A stretch of 64,000 nucleotides of DNA from Thomasclavelia spiroformis DSM 1552 (GTDB taxonomy: Bacteria; Bacillota_I; Bacilli_A; Erysipelotrichales; Coprobacillaceae): NCBI RefSeq assembly GCF_025149465.1, contig NZ_CP102275.1:1798001-1862000 (forward strand). The letters are read 5' to 3'. The translations under genes were made by a program, and so were the position numbers. Under the pieces are notes generated by a model. The model did no database searches and had not been told where the DNA came from. It saw nothing but the letters and a program-made list of their open reading frames with translations. Shown here piece after piece: positions 1 through 8,941 of this stretch (its first letter is position 1; each line of letters starts with the position of its first letter).

Positions 1-496
1 GAACTGTTTGCACACCTACCACTGATGCCTCTTTAGACATATAGGCATCAATTAATTGTTTTAATGCAGGTTTCCCTCCTTCATTTACAACAATATCATC
101 TCCTAATAACACTGCAAATGGTTCATCACCAATAAATGATTTTGCACATAATACCGCATGACCTAATCCTTTTGGTTCTTTTTGGCGAATGTAGTAGATG
201 TTTGCCATATTAGCAATATCTTGAATCATTTTAACTTGTTCCATTTTCCCAGATTCAGTTAAGCGAGCTTCTAATTCATAGTTTTTATCAAAATGATTTT
301 CCATCGAGTGTTTATTACTGTTAGTAATAATCAAAATTTCTTCAATCCCACTATCTACTGCTTCTTGAATAATATATTGAATTGTCGGTGTATCGACAAT
401 TGGTAACATCTCCTTTGCTAATGCTTTAGTTGCTGGTAAAAATCTCGTCCCTAATCCAGCAGCTGGAATAATCGCTTTTCTTACTTTTTGTTTCAT
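1..496 (-). CDS. galU: UTP-glucose-1-phosphate uridylyltransferase, 3' end cut by window edge
   Basis: This enzyme makes UDP-glucose from UTP and glucose-1-phosphate for cell-surface glycans. About 165 N-terminal residues are visible, opening [24 protein letters not shown]: the nucleotide-binding G-x-G-T-R-x-L-P-A-T-K loop near the N-terminus is intact, followed by KEMLPIVD and the GLGHAVLCA motif typical of GalU/GtaB. The ATG is preceded by AAGGAGAA at good spacing. It lies 24 bases after the rhomboid gene and looks like the last visible member of the asparaginase-dprA-rhomboid-galU run. The C-terminal part lies outside the window, so intactness cannot be judged. Confidence 0.93.
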   Translation of the reverse strand, partial: MKQKVRKAIIPAAGLGTRFLPATKALAKEMLPIVDTPTIQYIIQEAVDSGIEEILIITNSNKHSMENHFDKNYELEARLTESGKMEQVKMIQDIANMANIYYIRQKEPKGLGHAVLCAKSFIGDEPFAVLLGDDIVVNEGGKPALKQLIDAYMSKEASVVGVQTV

Positions 497-520
497 AATT
501 TTTCTCCTTATATTCTATAT

Positions 521-1165
521 CTAATTGAAGGTATTATAATTACTATGTGCCCCATAACTTTTCCAAATATCTAGAGGCATAAATTTAATTATCAATAACA
601 TAGCTATAAAACCACCAATCATTCCCGAAACATGGCCTACCAAAGATATCGAAGGAACTAGAAATGATATCAATAACATCAATATCACACTAGATGCTAT
701 TTGTTTAAACACATATGCATATACACTTTTAAACTCCATCGCCAGTGCTAACAACGCTCCCATCAAACCAAATATTGCTCCAGATATACCACCCATAACA
801 CTATTTGCCCCACTGCCATTAATCAAATATAAAGCACATGGAAATATGGTTGTAGCAAACATTGAAGCAATCATTACAATCGCATAACGTTTTTGTCCTA
901 ATAAATATTCCATTACTGAACCAAAATTTAAAAGCGAATAACAATTACAAAAGATATGCATTAATCCAAAATGAATAAAATTAGCAGTTATCAAACGATA
1001 ATAATCTTTTAAATGGATTACTAATATCGGATTAAATCCGCCACTTTCAATTCCTTGATATACATTCATTTCAATTCCATATTTTAAAGTTGTATATATA
1101 TATACTATCATACATATACCAATTACTACACTAGTAATTGGATATTTTTTATAATCAAATTTCAT
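521..1165 (-). CDS. Rhomboid family intramembrane serine protease
   Basis: A six-helix type membrane protease of 214 residues. All rhomboid hallmarks are readable: the HxxxxHxxxN element in the second helix (H65, H70, N74), the catalytic GxSG serine (S128 in GGISG) and the catalytic histidine H178 in a GHVSG context, giving an S128/H178 dyad. Hydrophobic stretches fill most of the chain, and there is no extra soluble N-terminal domain. It follows the DprA-like gene by one base and precedes galU, so it is probably co-transcribed. The substrate cannot be inferred from the sequence. Confidence 0.93.
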   Translation of the reverse strand: MKFDYKKYPITSVVIGICMIVYIYTTLKYGIEMNVYQGIESGGFNPILVIHLKDYYRLITANFIHFGLMHIFCNCYSLLNFGSVMEYLLGQKRYAIVMIASMFATTIFPCALYLINGSGANSVMGGISGAIFGLMGALLALAMEFKSVYAYVFKQIASSVILMLLISFLVPSISLVGHVSGMIGGFIAMLLIIKFMPLDIWKSYGAHSNYNTFN

Positions 1166-1166
1166 T

Positions 1167-2156
1167 TTATTCTCCTAAAAACTCAAATATTGACATTTGA
1201 TCAATATTGATTTCTGTAACTTCCATATCATTTTTATTTTTATCATAAATTTTATCAAACGAATCATCAGATAAAATATCTTTAACATATATTGGTGTAA
1301 CACCCATATCCAATAAACGATCATTACCTAAATATAATCCTTCAACCGCTAAAGGAATTGTCCAATTATTATGTAAATTTTGTAAAGCTGTAAACCATGT
1401 TGCACCATTATTAATACTACTAGAAATAATTATTTGATATTTAGAAAGCGCACAAACATAACTATTACGATCAATTGCATTAGTAATATCAAAATAGCAA
1501 TAAGGATCCTCAGCACTTAACATTACCAAACATCCTGATTTTAAATATCTTTTAAAATCACTTTGTTTTGCTGCTAATCTTTCACAAACAAAATTAACAC
1601 ATGAACAACCACGTCTTAAAGCATAATGCAATGCTACTTCATCTATTCCTTTAGAATCATTAGAAATATAAGATAAATTATTATCAATAATTTTATCAAC
1701 TAATTTTCTAGTATACGTACGATCTTTTTTACTAACTTTTGTTAATCCTGCTAAAGATATTCCATCTTTTATATTTTCAATATTACCACAATAGAACAAA
1801 TAAAGCGGTGCTCTTTTTTTTAAATGCTTCACTAGTCTAATTGGATAATCTTCTTCATATTTAGTAGTAATATTAATTCCATTATTTTCTAGATTATTAA
1901 GCACACTTAAAAATAAATTAAGTGTACTTAATCTTTTAACCATTTTATAAGCAATGAATTCATTAATTTCTAAAATATCCTCTAATTCATTTCTTGTCAT
2001 TGAAAGTAAACTCGCTGGTCCATTTAATCCTTTTTTTCTAATCGTCTGTTCAACCATCTGCCATTCATCTGTAGTTAAAGGAACTTCTTTATACGCTTTT
2101 AAACGAGCACAAAATAACATCATTGCAAGACTATCTAAATTTAACTTAATCCGCAC
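1167..2156 (-). CDS. DprA/Smf-like protein with divergent nucleotide-binding loops
   Basis: 329 residues with the architecture of DprA/Smf, the loader of RecA onto incoming ssDNA: an N-terminal helical region (about 1-90), then a Rossmann-like domain with YPIRL and APLYLFYCGN followed by a GID-A-LHYALRRG helix. The usual GSR loop is replaced by GLTKVS, and the glycine-rich SGGA-GID loop by SNDSKGID, so ssDNA binding may be altered. The C-terminus (IDQMSIFEFLGE) lacks a clear winged helix. comFA/comFC elsewhere in the window make a competence role plausible, but the divergence leaves the function uncertain. It lies 16 bases after the asparaginase gene. Confidence 0.72.
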   Translation of the reverse strand: MRIKLNLDSLAMMLFCARLKAYKEVPLTTDEWQMVEQTIRKKGLNGPASLLSMTRNELEDILEINEFIAYKMVKRLSTLNLFLSVLNNLENNGINITTKYEEDYPIRLVKHLKKRAPLYLFYCGNIENIKDGISLAGLTKVSKKDRTYTRKLVDKIIDNNLSYISNDSKGIDEVALHYALRRGCSCVNFVCERLAAKQSDFKRYLKSGCLVMLSAEDPYCYFDITNAIDRNSYVCALSKYQIIISSSINNGATWFTALQNLHNNWTIPLAVEGLYLGNDRLLDMGVTPIYVKDILSDDSFDKIYDKNKNDMEVTEINIDQMSIFEFLGE

Positions 2157-2172
2157 TAAATGTCAGCCTCCT

Positions 2173-3153
2173 TTAATATTCATCAAAAATTCTCTTAATT
2201 TCACTTACATTTTTGGTTTTACTCATTGCAAGCATTAACAACACTCGTGCTTTTTGTCCAGATAATGTATTAGAAGGAATACATCGATTATTAGGATCAA
2301 ATATTTCACTTTCATAAACAATTCCTTGATTAACTCTTGAAGCACGAACAAAAATGATTCCTATTTTATTTAATCTTTCAATTTCATCCAACCAAGCTTT
2401 ACTATAATTGCCACTTCCACTACCAATAATTATAATTCCTTGGTGTATTTTTGCCATTAATGTTAATATTTCAACTTTAGCACCAGCATAATAATAAACA
2501 ATTCCAACTGATGGTAATGATTCAGGTAAATTTTTACTAAAAATTGAATGTAAAGTATGTTTTTTAAATGTCCTAGAAAACATATTTACCTTATCATCAT
2601 GCATATATCCTAAACATCCAAATTCTTTTTGATCAAAAGCATCTATTTTAAAATTACTTACTTTTTGAATATCTCGACCAGAATAAATAGTACTTGAAAA
2701 TAAAGCCATTACTCCATGTCCTAAAGCTTCATCACTAGACGCTAGGCAAACTGCTTGATATAAATTCATTGGTCCATCTGCACTAGTTGCACTAGCCGGT
2801 CTCATTGCTCCTGTTAATACAACTGGTTTATATGTATGAATAGTCAAATTTAAAAAATAAGATGTTTCGTCTAAAGTATCTGTACCATGGGTAACAACAA
2901 TTCCATCAACGTCATCACAGTCTACTAATTCATTTATTTTATTAGCTAAAATAAGCCAATGTTTTTCATCTATCTCATTACTATCAACATTAAAAAGTTG
3001 AATAGCTTTTAATTTTGCAACTTCATTGATCATTGGAATTGAATCAATTATTTCATCAATATTGATCTTTCCAGCTTGATAATTTGTTGCTTTTCCCATC
3101 TTACCACTACCAGCAATCGTTCCACCCGTTGCTATAATAACTATATTTTTCAT
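2173..3153 (-). CDS. L-asparaginase (AnsB-like sequence without signal peptide)
   Basis: Hydrolyses asparagine to aspartate and ammonia. At 326 residues it carries both catalytic threonine motifs: ATGGTIAGSG (T12) and VVTHGTDTLDET (T91, D92), plus the family segment TGAMRPASATSADGP. The N-terminal half resembles the type II (high-affinity) group, but translation starts directly at MKNIVIIATGG with no signal peptide or lipobox, so the enzyme is predicted to be cytoplasmic. It is first in the run asparaginase-dprA-rhomboid-galU. The ATG is preceded by GGTGAT, and TATAAT a little further upstream could be the -10 element. Confidence 0.92.
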   Translation of the reverse strand: MKNIVIIATGGTIAGSGKMGKATNYQAGKINIDEIIDSIPMINEVAKLKAIQLFNVDSNEIDEKHWLILANKINELVDCDDVDGIVVTHGTDTLDETSYFLNLTIHTYKPVVLTGAMRPASATSADGPMNLYQAVCLASSDEALGHGVMALFSSTIYSGRDIQKVSNFKIDAFDQKEFGCLGYMHDDKVNMFSRTFKKHTLHSIFSKNLPESLPSVGIVYYYAGAKVEILTLMAKIHQGIIIIGSGSGNYSKAWLDEIERLNKIGIIFVRASRVNQGIVYESEIFDPNNRCIPSNTLSGQKARVLLMLAMSKTKNVSEIKRIFDEY

Positions 3154-3191
3154 TATATCACCGGTATCATTATAACAAATTTATTGAAGCA

Positions 3192-3229
3192 TAAAAAGAA
3201 AAAACGTCTCTTTAAACCAAAGAGACGTT
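3192..3229 (-). terminator. Rho-independent terminator of ppdK
   Basis: A perfect 10-bp stem (AACGTCTCTT with AAGAGACGTT) and a 7-base loop lie directly after the ppdK stop codon. On the minus strand the stem is followed by TTTTTTCTTTTT. It separates ppdK from the asparaginase operon. Confidence 0.9.
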
Positions 3230-3237
3230 AATAATCA

Positions 3238-5905
3238 TTATTTATCTGCAACTAATACTTTGTCAGTAGTATGTTCAAGAATAATTTCTTCAGCAGCAGC
3301 TTGTGCAGCAGCAAGACGTGCAATTAATACACGATATGGTGAACATGAGACATATGTTAAACCTTTTTTATGACAGAATTTAATTGATTCTGGATCTCCA
3401 CCATGTTCTCCACAAATACCTAATTTAATATTTGGACGAACACTACGACCTTTTGTAGCTGCAATTTCAATTAATTGACCTACACCACTTTGATCTAAAG
3501 AAACAAATGGGTCAACTTGAATTACCTTACGATTAATATATTCTGGTAAGAATGATCCAACGTCATCACGTGAGAATCCATAAGTCATTTGAGTTAAGTC
3601 ATTAGTACCAAATGAGAAGAATTCTGCATGTTTAGCAATTTCATCAGCTGTTAAAGCAGCTCTTGGAATTTCAATCATTGTACCAATCTTATATTCAATT
3701 TTAGCATTTTTAGCCATGATTGCAGCTTCAATAGCTTTTGTAACATTATCTTTTACATAAACAATTTCCGCTTCACTACCAATTAATGGTAACATGATTT
3801 CAGGAACAATTGTACATCCTAATTCTCTTTCAACATCAATAGCAGCATCAACAATAGCTTTAACTTGCATATTATAGATTTCTGGATAAGTAACAGCTAA
3901 ACGAGAACCACGATGTCCTAACATTGGGTTAGTTTCTTTTAAAGCAGCTCCTTTAGTTTTAACTTCTTCTAATGTCTTACCTAATTTATCAGCTACAGCT
4001 TGATATTCTTCATCTGTATGAGGTAAGAATTCATGAAGAGGTGGATCTAATTAAACGTACAGTAACTGGTAATCCAACCATCGCACGATAAATTCCTCTA
4101 AAGTCTTCAACTTGGAATTTATATAACTCATCTAATGCTTTAATTCTTTCTTCAACAGTATCAGATAAAATCATTTGTCTTACATATTCAATTCTGTCCC
4201 CTTCAAAGAACATATGTTCAGTACGACATAATCCAATACCTTCTGCACCAAATTTAATTGCCACAGCAGCATCACGTGGACTATCAGCATTAGCACGTAC
4301 TTGTAATTTTTTAATTTCATCTGCCCATGACATCAATTCAGCAAAATCACCTGTTAATTCAGATTCTTCTGAATCTAAAACACCTAAATATACTTTACCA
4401 GTAGAACCATCTAATGATAATTCTGTTCCTTCTGGATATGTTTTTCCATCAATTGTAAATGTTCCTGCTTCATAATCAATAGATAAAGCTTTTGCACCAA
4501 CGATACAGCATTTACCCATACCACGAGCAACTACTGCTGCATGGCTAGTCATACCACCTGTAGAAGTTAAGATACCTTCACAATCAACCATACCTTGGAT
4601 ATCTTCAGGAGAAGTTTCATGTCTTACTAAGATAACTTTTTCTCCAGCAACAGCTTTTTCATGTACTTTTTCAGCAGTTAAGTATACTTTACCAGCTCCA
4701 GCTCCTGGTGATGCAGGTAATCCTTCAAGAACAGGATCTGCAGATTTTAATGCTTCGGCAGTAAAATTAGGATGTAATAATTGAGAAATTTGATCAGGTT
4801 CAACTCTAGTCATTGCTTCATATTTATTGATTAAACCTTCATGTACTAAATCAACAGCAATTTTTAAAGCAGCTTTACCTGTACGTTTCCCATTACGTGT
4901 TTGTAATATATATAATTTACCATTTTCAACAGTAAATTCACAATCTTGCATATCTTTATAATGTTTTTCTAAACCTTTAACAATTTCAACTAATTGTTTA
5001 TAAATTTCTGGCATATCTTCTTCTAATTTAGCAATTTTTTGTGGTGTACGAATACCAGCAACAACGTCTTCACCTTGAGCATTGATTAAATATTCCCCAT
5101 AAATATGATTATCACCATTAGCCGCATTACGAGTAAATAATACACCTGTACCAGAATCATTTCCCATATTTCCAAATACCATTTGTTGAACATTTACAGC
5201 AGTTCCTAAATCATGTGGAATTCCATTTAAGTTACGATAAATGATTGCACGTTCATTATTCCAAGATCTAAATACAGCTAAAATTGCCCCCATTAATTGT
5301 TCTTTAGCATCTTGCGGGAAATCTCTTCCTAATTCTCTTTTGAAAATTTCTTTATATTGAGGAATAATTGTATTTTCAAAATCTTCAGCAGTGATATCCA
5401 AATCACTTTCATATCCTTTAGAATTTTTTAATTCAGTCAATTTTGCTTCAAATAATTCTTTGTCAACTTCACAAACAACATCAGAATACATTTGAATAAA
5501 TCTACGATAACTATCAAAAGCAAAACGACGATTATCTGTTTGTTTAGCAACAACTTCAACAGTTTCATCATTTAAACCTAAGTTAAGAATAGTATCCATC
5601 ATCCCAGGCATAGAGAATTTTGCCCCAGAACGAACTGAAACTAATAATGGATTTTCTAATCCTCCAAGTTTTTTATCAGCTAATTTTTCTAATCTTTCTA
5701 AGCATTCATCAATTTGTTTTTTCATTTCATCATTGATGATTTTTCCATCAGCATAATATTCATTACATGCTTCTGTAGTAACAGTAAATCCTTGTGGTAC
5801 TGGTAACCCTAAATTAACCATCGCAGCTAAGTTAGCACCTTTACCACCAAGAAGGTCACGCATCATTTCGTTTCCTTCACTAAACATATAGACATATTTT
5901 TTCAT
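3238..5905 (-). pseudogene. ppdK: Pyruvate, phosphate dikinase, disrupted by one extra base
   Basis: Pyruvate phosphate dikinase interconverts PEP, AMP and PPi with pyruvate, ATP and Pi. The start (MKKYVYMFSEGNEMMRDLLG) has a strong AGGAGGA site. The first 616 or so codons are intact and include the phosphohistidine loop TGGMTSHAAV with H455. At about 4048-4053 the coding strand reads CGT TTA ATT A GAT CCA; removing one A restores R-L-L-D-P-P-L-H-E-F-L-P and the reading frame continues through NPMLGHRGSR and GICGEHGGDP (catalytic Cys loop) to the normal end. As written the enzyme stops after RLIRSTSS and loses the C-terminal PEP/pyruvate domain. Corrected length would be about 888 residues. 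All other sequence is pristine, so a sequencing error or very recent mutation is likely. Confidence 0.9.
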
Positions 5906-5940
5906 TAATATAATCCTCCTTAGAATTAATCCATGATTAT

Positions 5941-5969
5941 ATTATACACATGTTAGCCCTTCCATTCAA
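5941..5969 (-). promoter_or_regulatory. Sigma-A type promoter of ppdK
   Basis: On the minus strand TTGAAT and TATAAT are separated by exactly 17 bases. The -10 box lies about 36 bases before the ppdK start codon. It is one of the best matches to the vegetative consensus in the window. Confidence 0.75.
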
Positions 5970-5970
5970 G

Positions 5971-5984
5971 TGGAAGCGCTTTTA
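5971..5984. promoter_or_regulatory. cre-like catabolite response element next to the ppdK -35 box
   Basis: TGGAAGCGCTTTTA matches the CcpA cre consensus TGWAANCGNTNWCA with two mismatches and keeps the central AGCGCT. It lies directly upstream of the -35 hexamer of the ppdK promoter, a position that in Bacillus is usually linked to CcpA activation. CcpA itself is not in the window, so this is inference from sequence only. Confidence 0.4.
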
Positions 5985-6080
5985 AATTTTTATATTTTAT
6001 TACAATAAAATCATAAAAAAACTATTTTATTTGATATAATCGCTTAAAATCAAACAATCATCATTAAAAAACATTTTTAA

Positions 6081-6115
6081 ACAAAAAAAGATTGTATTAA
6101 TAAAACACAATCTTT
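6081..6115 (-). terminator. Rho-independent terminator of the DEAD-box helicase gene
   Basis: A 9-bp stem (AAAGATTGT with ACAATCTTT) just after the helicase stop codon. Read on the minus strand, it is followed by TTTTTTTGTTT. Confidence 0.85.
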
Positions 6116-6125
6116 CATCTTAAAA

Positions 6126-7721
6126 CTATCTTCTATTTGCAATTTCAATTTCAACTTTACGATTATTAAGCTTTCTTTTATTACAATTTTTAACCACTTT
6201 ATTAACAACTTTTTTCTTAATATCAACAAACGTAAATTTACGTTTTAAATCAATATCACCAATATCATCTTTTCTAATTCCTGCATTAGTAATAAAAAAA
6301 TCAATAATTTGCGGAACTTTAACTCGATCCATTGTTCCAACAGTTAAAAATAATCTAGTATAATTTTTATTATTTCTATCATACTTTTTAGAATTTATTT
6401 CTTGAATTACATCACGTTGATAATCATAACCAAGCTGTTCTTGATAACTTATATATAATAGTGCAGCTGTAAAATCACTTAACATCGTTGGATCAATTTC
6501 ATTTACAAGTTGTTTAAATCTTTTATGGTTACCAGCTAAAATAACATCTTCAACATCACTAATCAATGCCCCAATTCTAGCTTCAAAAATTTCTTGCAAT
6601 GTTGGAACATTTACTTTTGTAATCGTTGATTTAGTTACTCGCTCAATTTGTTTTAAAAAACTTACCTCTTTAGGGCTAATTATCGAATAAGCTAAACCTT
6701 CTTTATCAGCTCTTCCTGTACGTCCAATTCGATGAACATATGATTCAATATCTTGAGGTAATTCATAATTAATTACATGAGTTACATTTTCAACATCTAT
6801 CCCTCTTGCAGCAACATCAGTTGCAACTAAGAAATTAATTGTCCCTTTTTTAAACTTACGTAATGTATTCATACGATGATTTTGATTCAAATCACCATGC
6901 ATTGCTTCAACATTATAATTAGATTGTTGCATTTGTTCAGTTACTTCATCTACACTACGTTTAGTACGACAAAAAATAATTCCTGTTTTAATATTAGCAA
7001 CATCTATTAAACGACACAATGTTTCAAAACGATCTTTTGGCTTTACTTCATAATAAAATTGTTTTACAGAAGTAGCCGTAGTTTGTTTTGAAAGTACTGC
7101 TACATGTTTAAAATCATCATGCATATAATTTTGAGCAATCTTTTTAATTCCAGCTGGCATTGTTGCTGAAAATAATATCGTTTGACGAGCATCATCAACT
7201 TTTTCTAATATTGTTTCAATATCTTCAACAAAGCCCATATTCAACATTTCATCAGCTTCATCTAAAACAACATATTTGACATTGTCAAACTTTAAAACCT
7301 TTCGACGCATTAAATCCATAACACGTCCTGGAGTTCCTACAACTATATCTACTCCTTTTTTTATTGAGCGAATTTGTTTTTCAATATCACTTCCACCAAA
7401 CACACAAACTATTTTGCTTCCATTATGCTTACCAATACGATTCATTTCTTCATGAATTTGCATTGCTAATTCTCTAGTTGGTGACAAAATTATTGCTTGA
7501 GGGAATCTATCATCAATAGGTTTTATTTTTGATAATAAAACACTACCAAAAGCTAAAGTTTTACCAGTTCCTGTTTGAGCTTGACCAATCGCATCAACAC
7601 CAGTCAATAATATTGGAATTGCTTTTTCTTGAATTTGTGAGGGTTTAGAAAAACCCATATCTTTAATTGCTTTTAATACTTCTTCACTTAATCCTAATTG
7701 TTCAAATTTATTTTCAATCAT
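6126..7721 (-). CDS. DEAD-box ATP-dependent RNA helicase with DbpA-like C-terminal RNA-binding domain
   Basis: An RNA-remodelling ATPase acting on ribosomal or structured RNA. From the chosen ATG the protein has 531 residues with the full motif series: Q-motif (FSKPSQIQ), AQTGTGKT, PTRELA, TPGR, DEAD, SAT and HRIGRTGR, spread over two RecA domains (about 1-370). The C-terminal end, with LFLTVGTMDRVK and a basic tail, resembles the RRM-like DbpA/CsdA RNA-binding domain. The frame is open 19 codons further upstream, but the internal ATG is preferred because GAAAGG sits 8 bases before it. Monocistronic, with its own terminator. It is a CshA/DeaD/DbpA relative; the exact subfamily is not resolved. 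Confidence 0.93.
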   Translation of the reverse strand: MIENKFEQLGLSEEVLKAIKDMGFSKPSQIQEKAIPILLTGVDAIGQAQTGTGKTLAFGSVLLSKIKPIDDRFPQAIILSPTRELAMQIHEEMNRIGKHNGSKIVCVFGGSDIEKQIRSIKKGVDIVVGTPGRVMDLMRRKVLKFDNVKYVVLDEADEMLNMGFVEDIETILEKVDDARQTILFSATMPAGIKKIAQNYMHDDFKHVAVLSKQTTATSVKQFYYEVKPKDRFETLCRLIDVANIKTGIIFCRTKRSVDEVTEQMQQSNYNVEAMHGDLNQNHRMNTLRKFKKGTINFLVATDVAARGIDVENVTHVINYELPQDIESYVHRIGRTGRADKEGLAYSIISPKEVSFLKQIERVTKSTITKVNVPTLQEIFEARIGALISDVEDVILAGNHKRFKQLVNEIDPTMLSDFTAALLYISYQEQLGYDYQRDVIQEINSKKYDRNNKNYTRLFLTVGTMDRVKVPQIIDFFITNAGIRKDDIGDIDLKRKFTFVDIKKKVVNKVVKNCNKRKLNNRKVEIEIANRR

Positions 7722-7879
7722 TGTATATACCTTTCTAAACACTTTGGAGAGTATAGCATAAATATTACTTATATACAAACCTATTTTTTAATTTTATTAT
7801 ATTTTTCCTATAAAATTTTAATTTTTTTACATTAATGATCATATTATTATCATATCTTTAAAATAAAATAACCATACAA

Positions 7880-7912
7880 ACAAAAATAATTGCTTATCCA
7901 TTAGCAATTATT
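7880..7912 (-). terminator. Terminator downstream of the cat remnant
   Basis: A 9-bp stem, AATAATTGC with GCAATTATT, has a 10-base loop and TTTTTGTTTG after it on the minus strand. The proximal arm overlaps the last codons of the chloramphenicol acetyltransferase remnant. Confidence 0.7.
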
Positions 7913-8512
7913 TCAAATAAATATTAAGTAATTTCTGTAATTCATTTACAAAACGATATATATGAAAACCATCACAAACAACATGATGAACTTAAATTGC
8001 TAAAGGTAATAAAATCTTATCATTTTCTTTATAATATTTATCCATTGTAAATATCGATTGTAAAAAACCATAACTCTTTTGAAAATTCAAATTAGACCCT
8101 TTAAATAAAGTCCATAAAATCATTGAAACAGGAAAATTATTTTTAAGAACATTCGCTGTTACAAATAATCCCCTTTGATTTGCATACTTAAGCATATCAT
8201 CTTCATACGCTTTACAAAAATCTTCATATTTACAATAATATTCTGTCCAAAGATTAGAAAAAGTTTTCGTATCTTGATGAAATATCGTATAACTCGCTAG
8301 CATTGTATCAAACATACCTAATCTACTATTTTAATCAATTGCCATTTTAAATTCATCATATTTATTTACAACTTTAGTAATATAATACAACATCGCTGGA
8401 TATATAGTTATATCCATTTTAATTGTCATACTATAAGTACATGGAACATTAAAAAAAATAGTGATCAAAATATTCTTTTCCAATTACCTTTATCAATAAG
8501 TTTAAATTCCAT
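7908..8512 (-). pseudogene. Chloramphenicol acetyltransferase remnant (type A CAT)
   Basis: The remains of a CAT trimer subunit, which would acetylate chloramphenicol with acetyl-CoA. Joining frames gives a nearly full-length protein: the start MEFKLIDKGNWKR, then after a frame change CTYSMTIKMDI and YPAMLYYITKVVNKYDEFKMAID, an in-frame TAA, then RLGMFDTMLASYTIFH through NFPVSMILW and IFTMDKYY to LPLAI. There a TAA replaces the expected CAA (Gln). Beyond it the frame is still open and encodes the active-site segment VHHVVCDGFH (HHxxxDG). So there are at least one frameshift and two nonsense changes, and the gene is dead. It lies 20 bases after the TIGR04076 gene, probably one former transcription unit. 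Confidence 0.85.
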
Positions 8513-8532
8513 CTATAATCCCTTCAACTAAC

Positions 8533-8877
8533 TTAATGAACTGGAGTATAATCAATCTTCGAATCAATATCCGTTGCCTCTAATTTAAAAATAACCGGTC
8601 TTAACCCATCATTACAGCTACAAATCGCTACACCAGGTTTTCTAATCCAGTCTCCATAATAAAACACATCACTACTTGCTCCATGTGAAAGTGCAAAAAC
8701 ATATTGATAAATTGCTTTCCATGCCTCATCACAAAAACCTTCAGGTTTAGCATAATCCCCATAAAATACTTGTCCTTCTTTTAACATCGGACAAGCAGTT
8801 AACCCATCTGCACCATATTCCTTGGCTAGCTCTTTATCAAACGTAGTTTTTAAAACAGTTATCTTTACTTTTTTTAT
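8533..8877 (-). CDS. TIGR04076 family small protein, apparent AUA start codon
   Basis: A small conserved protein of unknown function. The recognisable body is GLTACPMLKEGQVFY, then YAKPEGFCDEAW, YQYVFALSHG and PGVAICSCNDGLRPVIFKLE. The first ATG (8787) would remove about 30 residues of conserved family sequence (KKVKITVLKTTFDKELAKEYGADG). Upstream, the frame is open without ATG, GTG or TTG back to AAGGGGGA; 7 bases after this site stands ATA where family members have ATG. Either AUA is used as a rare start, translation begins internally, or the gene has lost its start. Cys residues are conserved (CP, ICSC), but their role is unknown. Confidence 0.7.
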   Translation of the reverse strand: MKKVKITVLKTTFDKELAKEYGADGLTACPMLKEGQVFYGDYAKPEGFCDEAWKAIYQYVFALSHGASSDVFYYGDWIRKPGVAICSCNDGLRPVIFKLEATDIDSKIDYTPVH

Positions 8878-8904
8878 TTTAATTCCCCCTTAAATAATTT
8901 TTAT

Positions 8905-8939
8905 TTAAAAATAAAATGTCATCTATTTAAAGATGACAT
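8905..8939 (-). terminator. Rho-independent terminator
   Basis: A 9-bp stem (ATGTCATCT with AGATGACAT) lies immediately after the stop codon of the minus-strand hypothetical gene. It is followed on that strand by TTTTATTTTTAAA. Confidence 0.8.
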
Positions 8940-8941
8940 AC

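Noticed and set aside
1954-2238. A 94-codon frame on the plus strand across the dprA start
   Set aside because: Overlaps real genes in antisense and resembles no protein; AT-rich chance opening.
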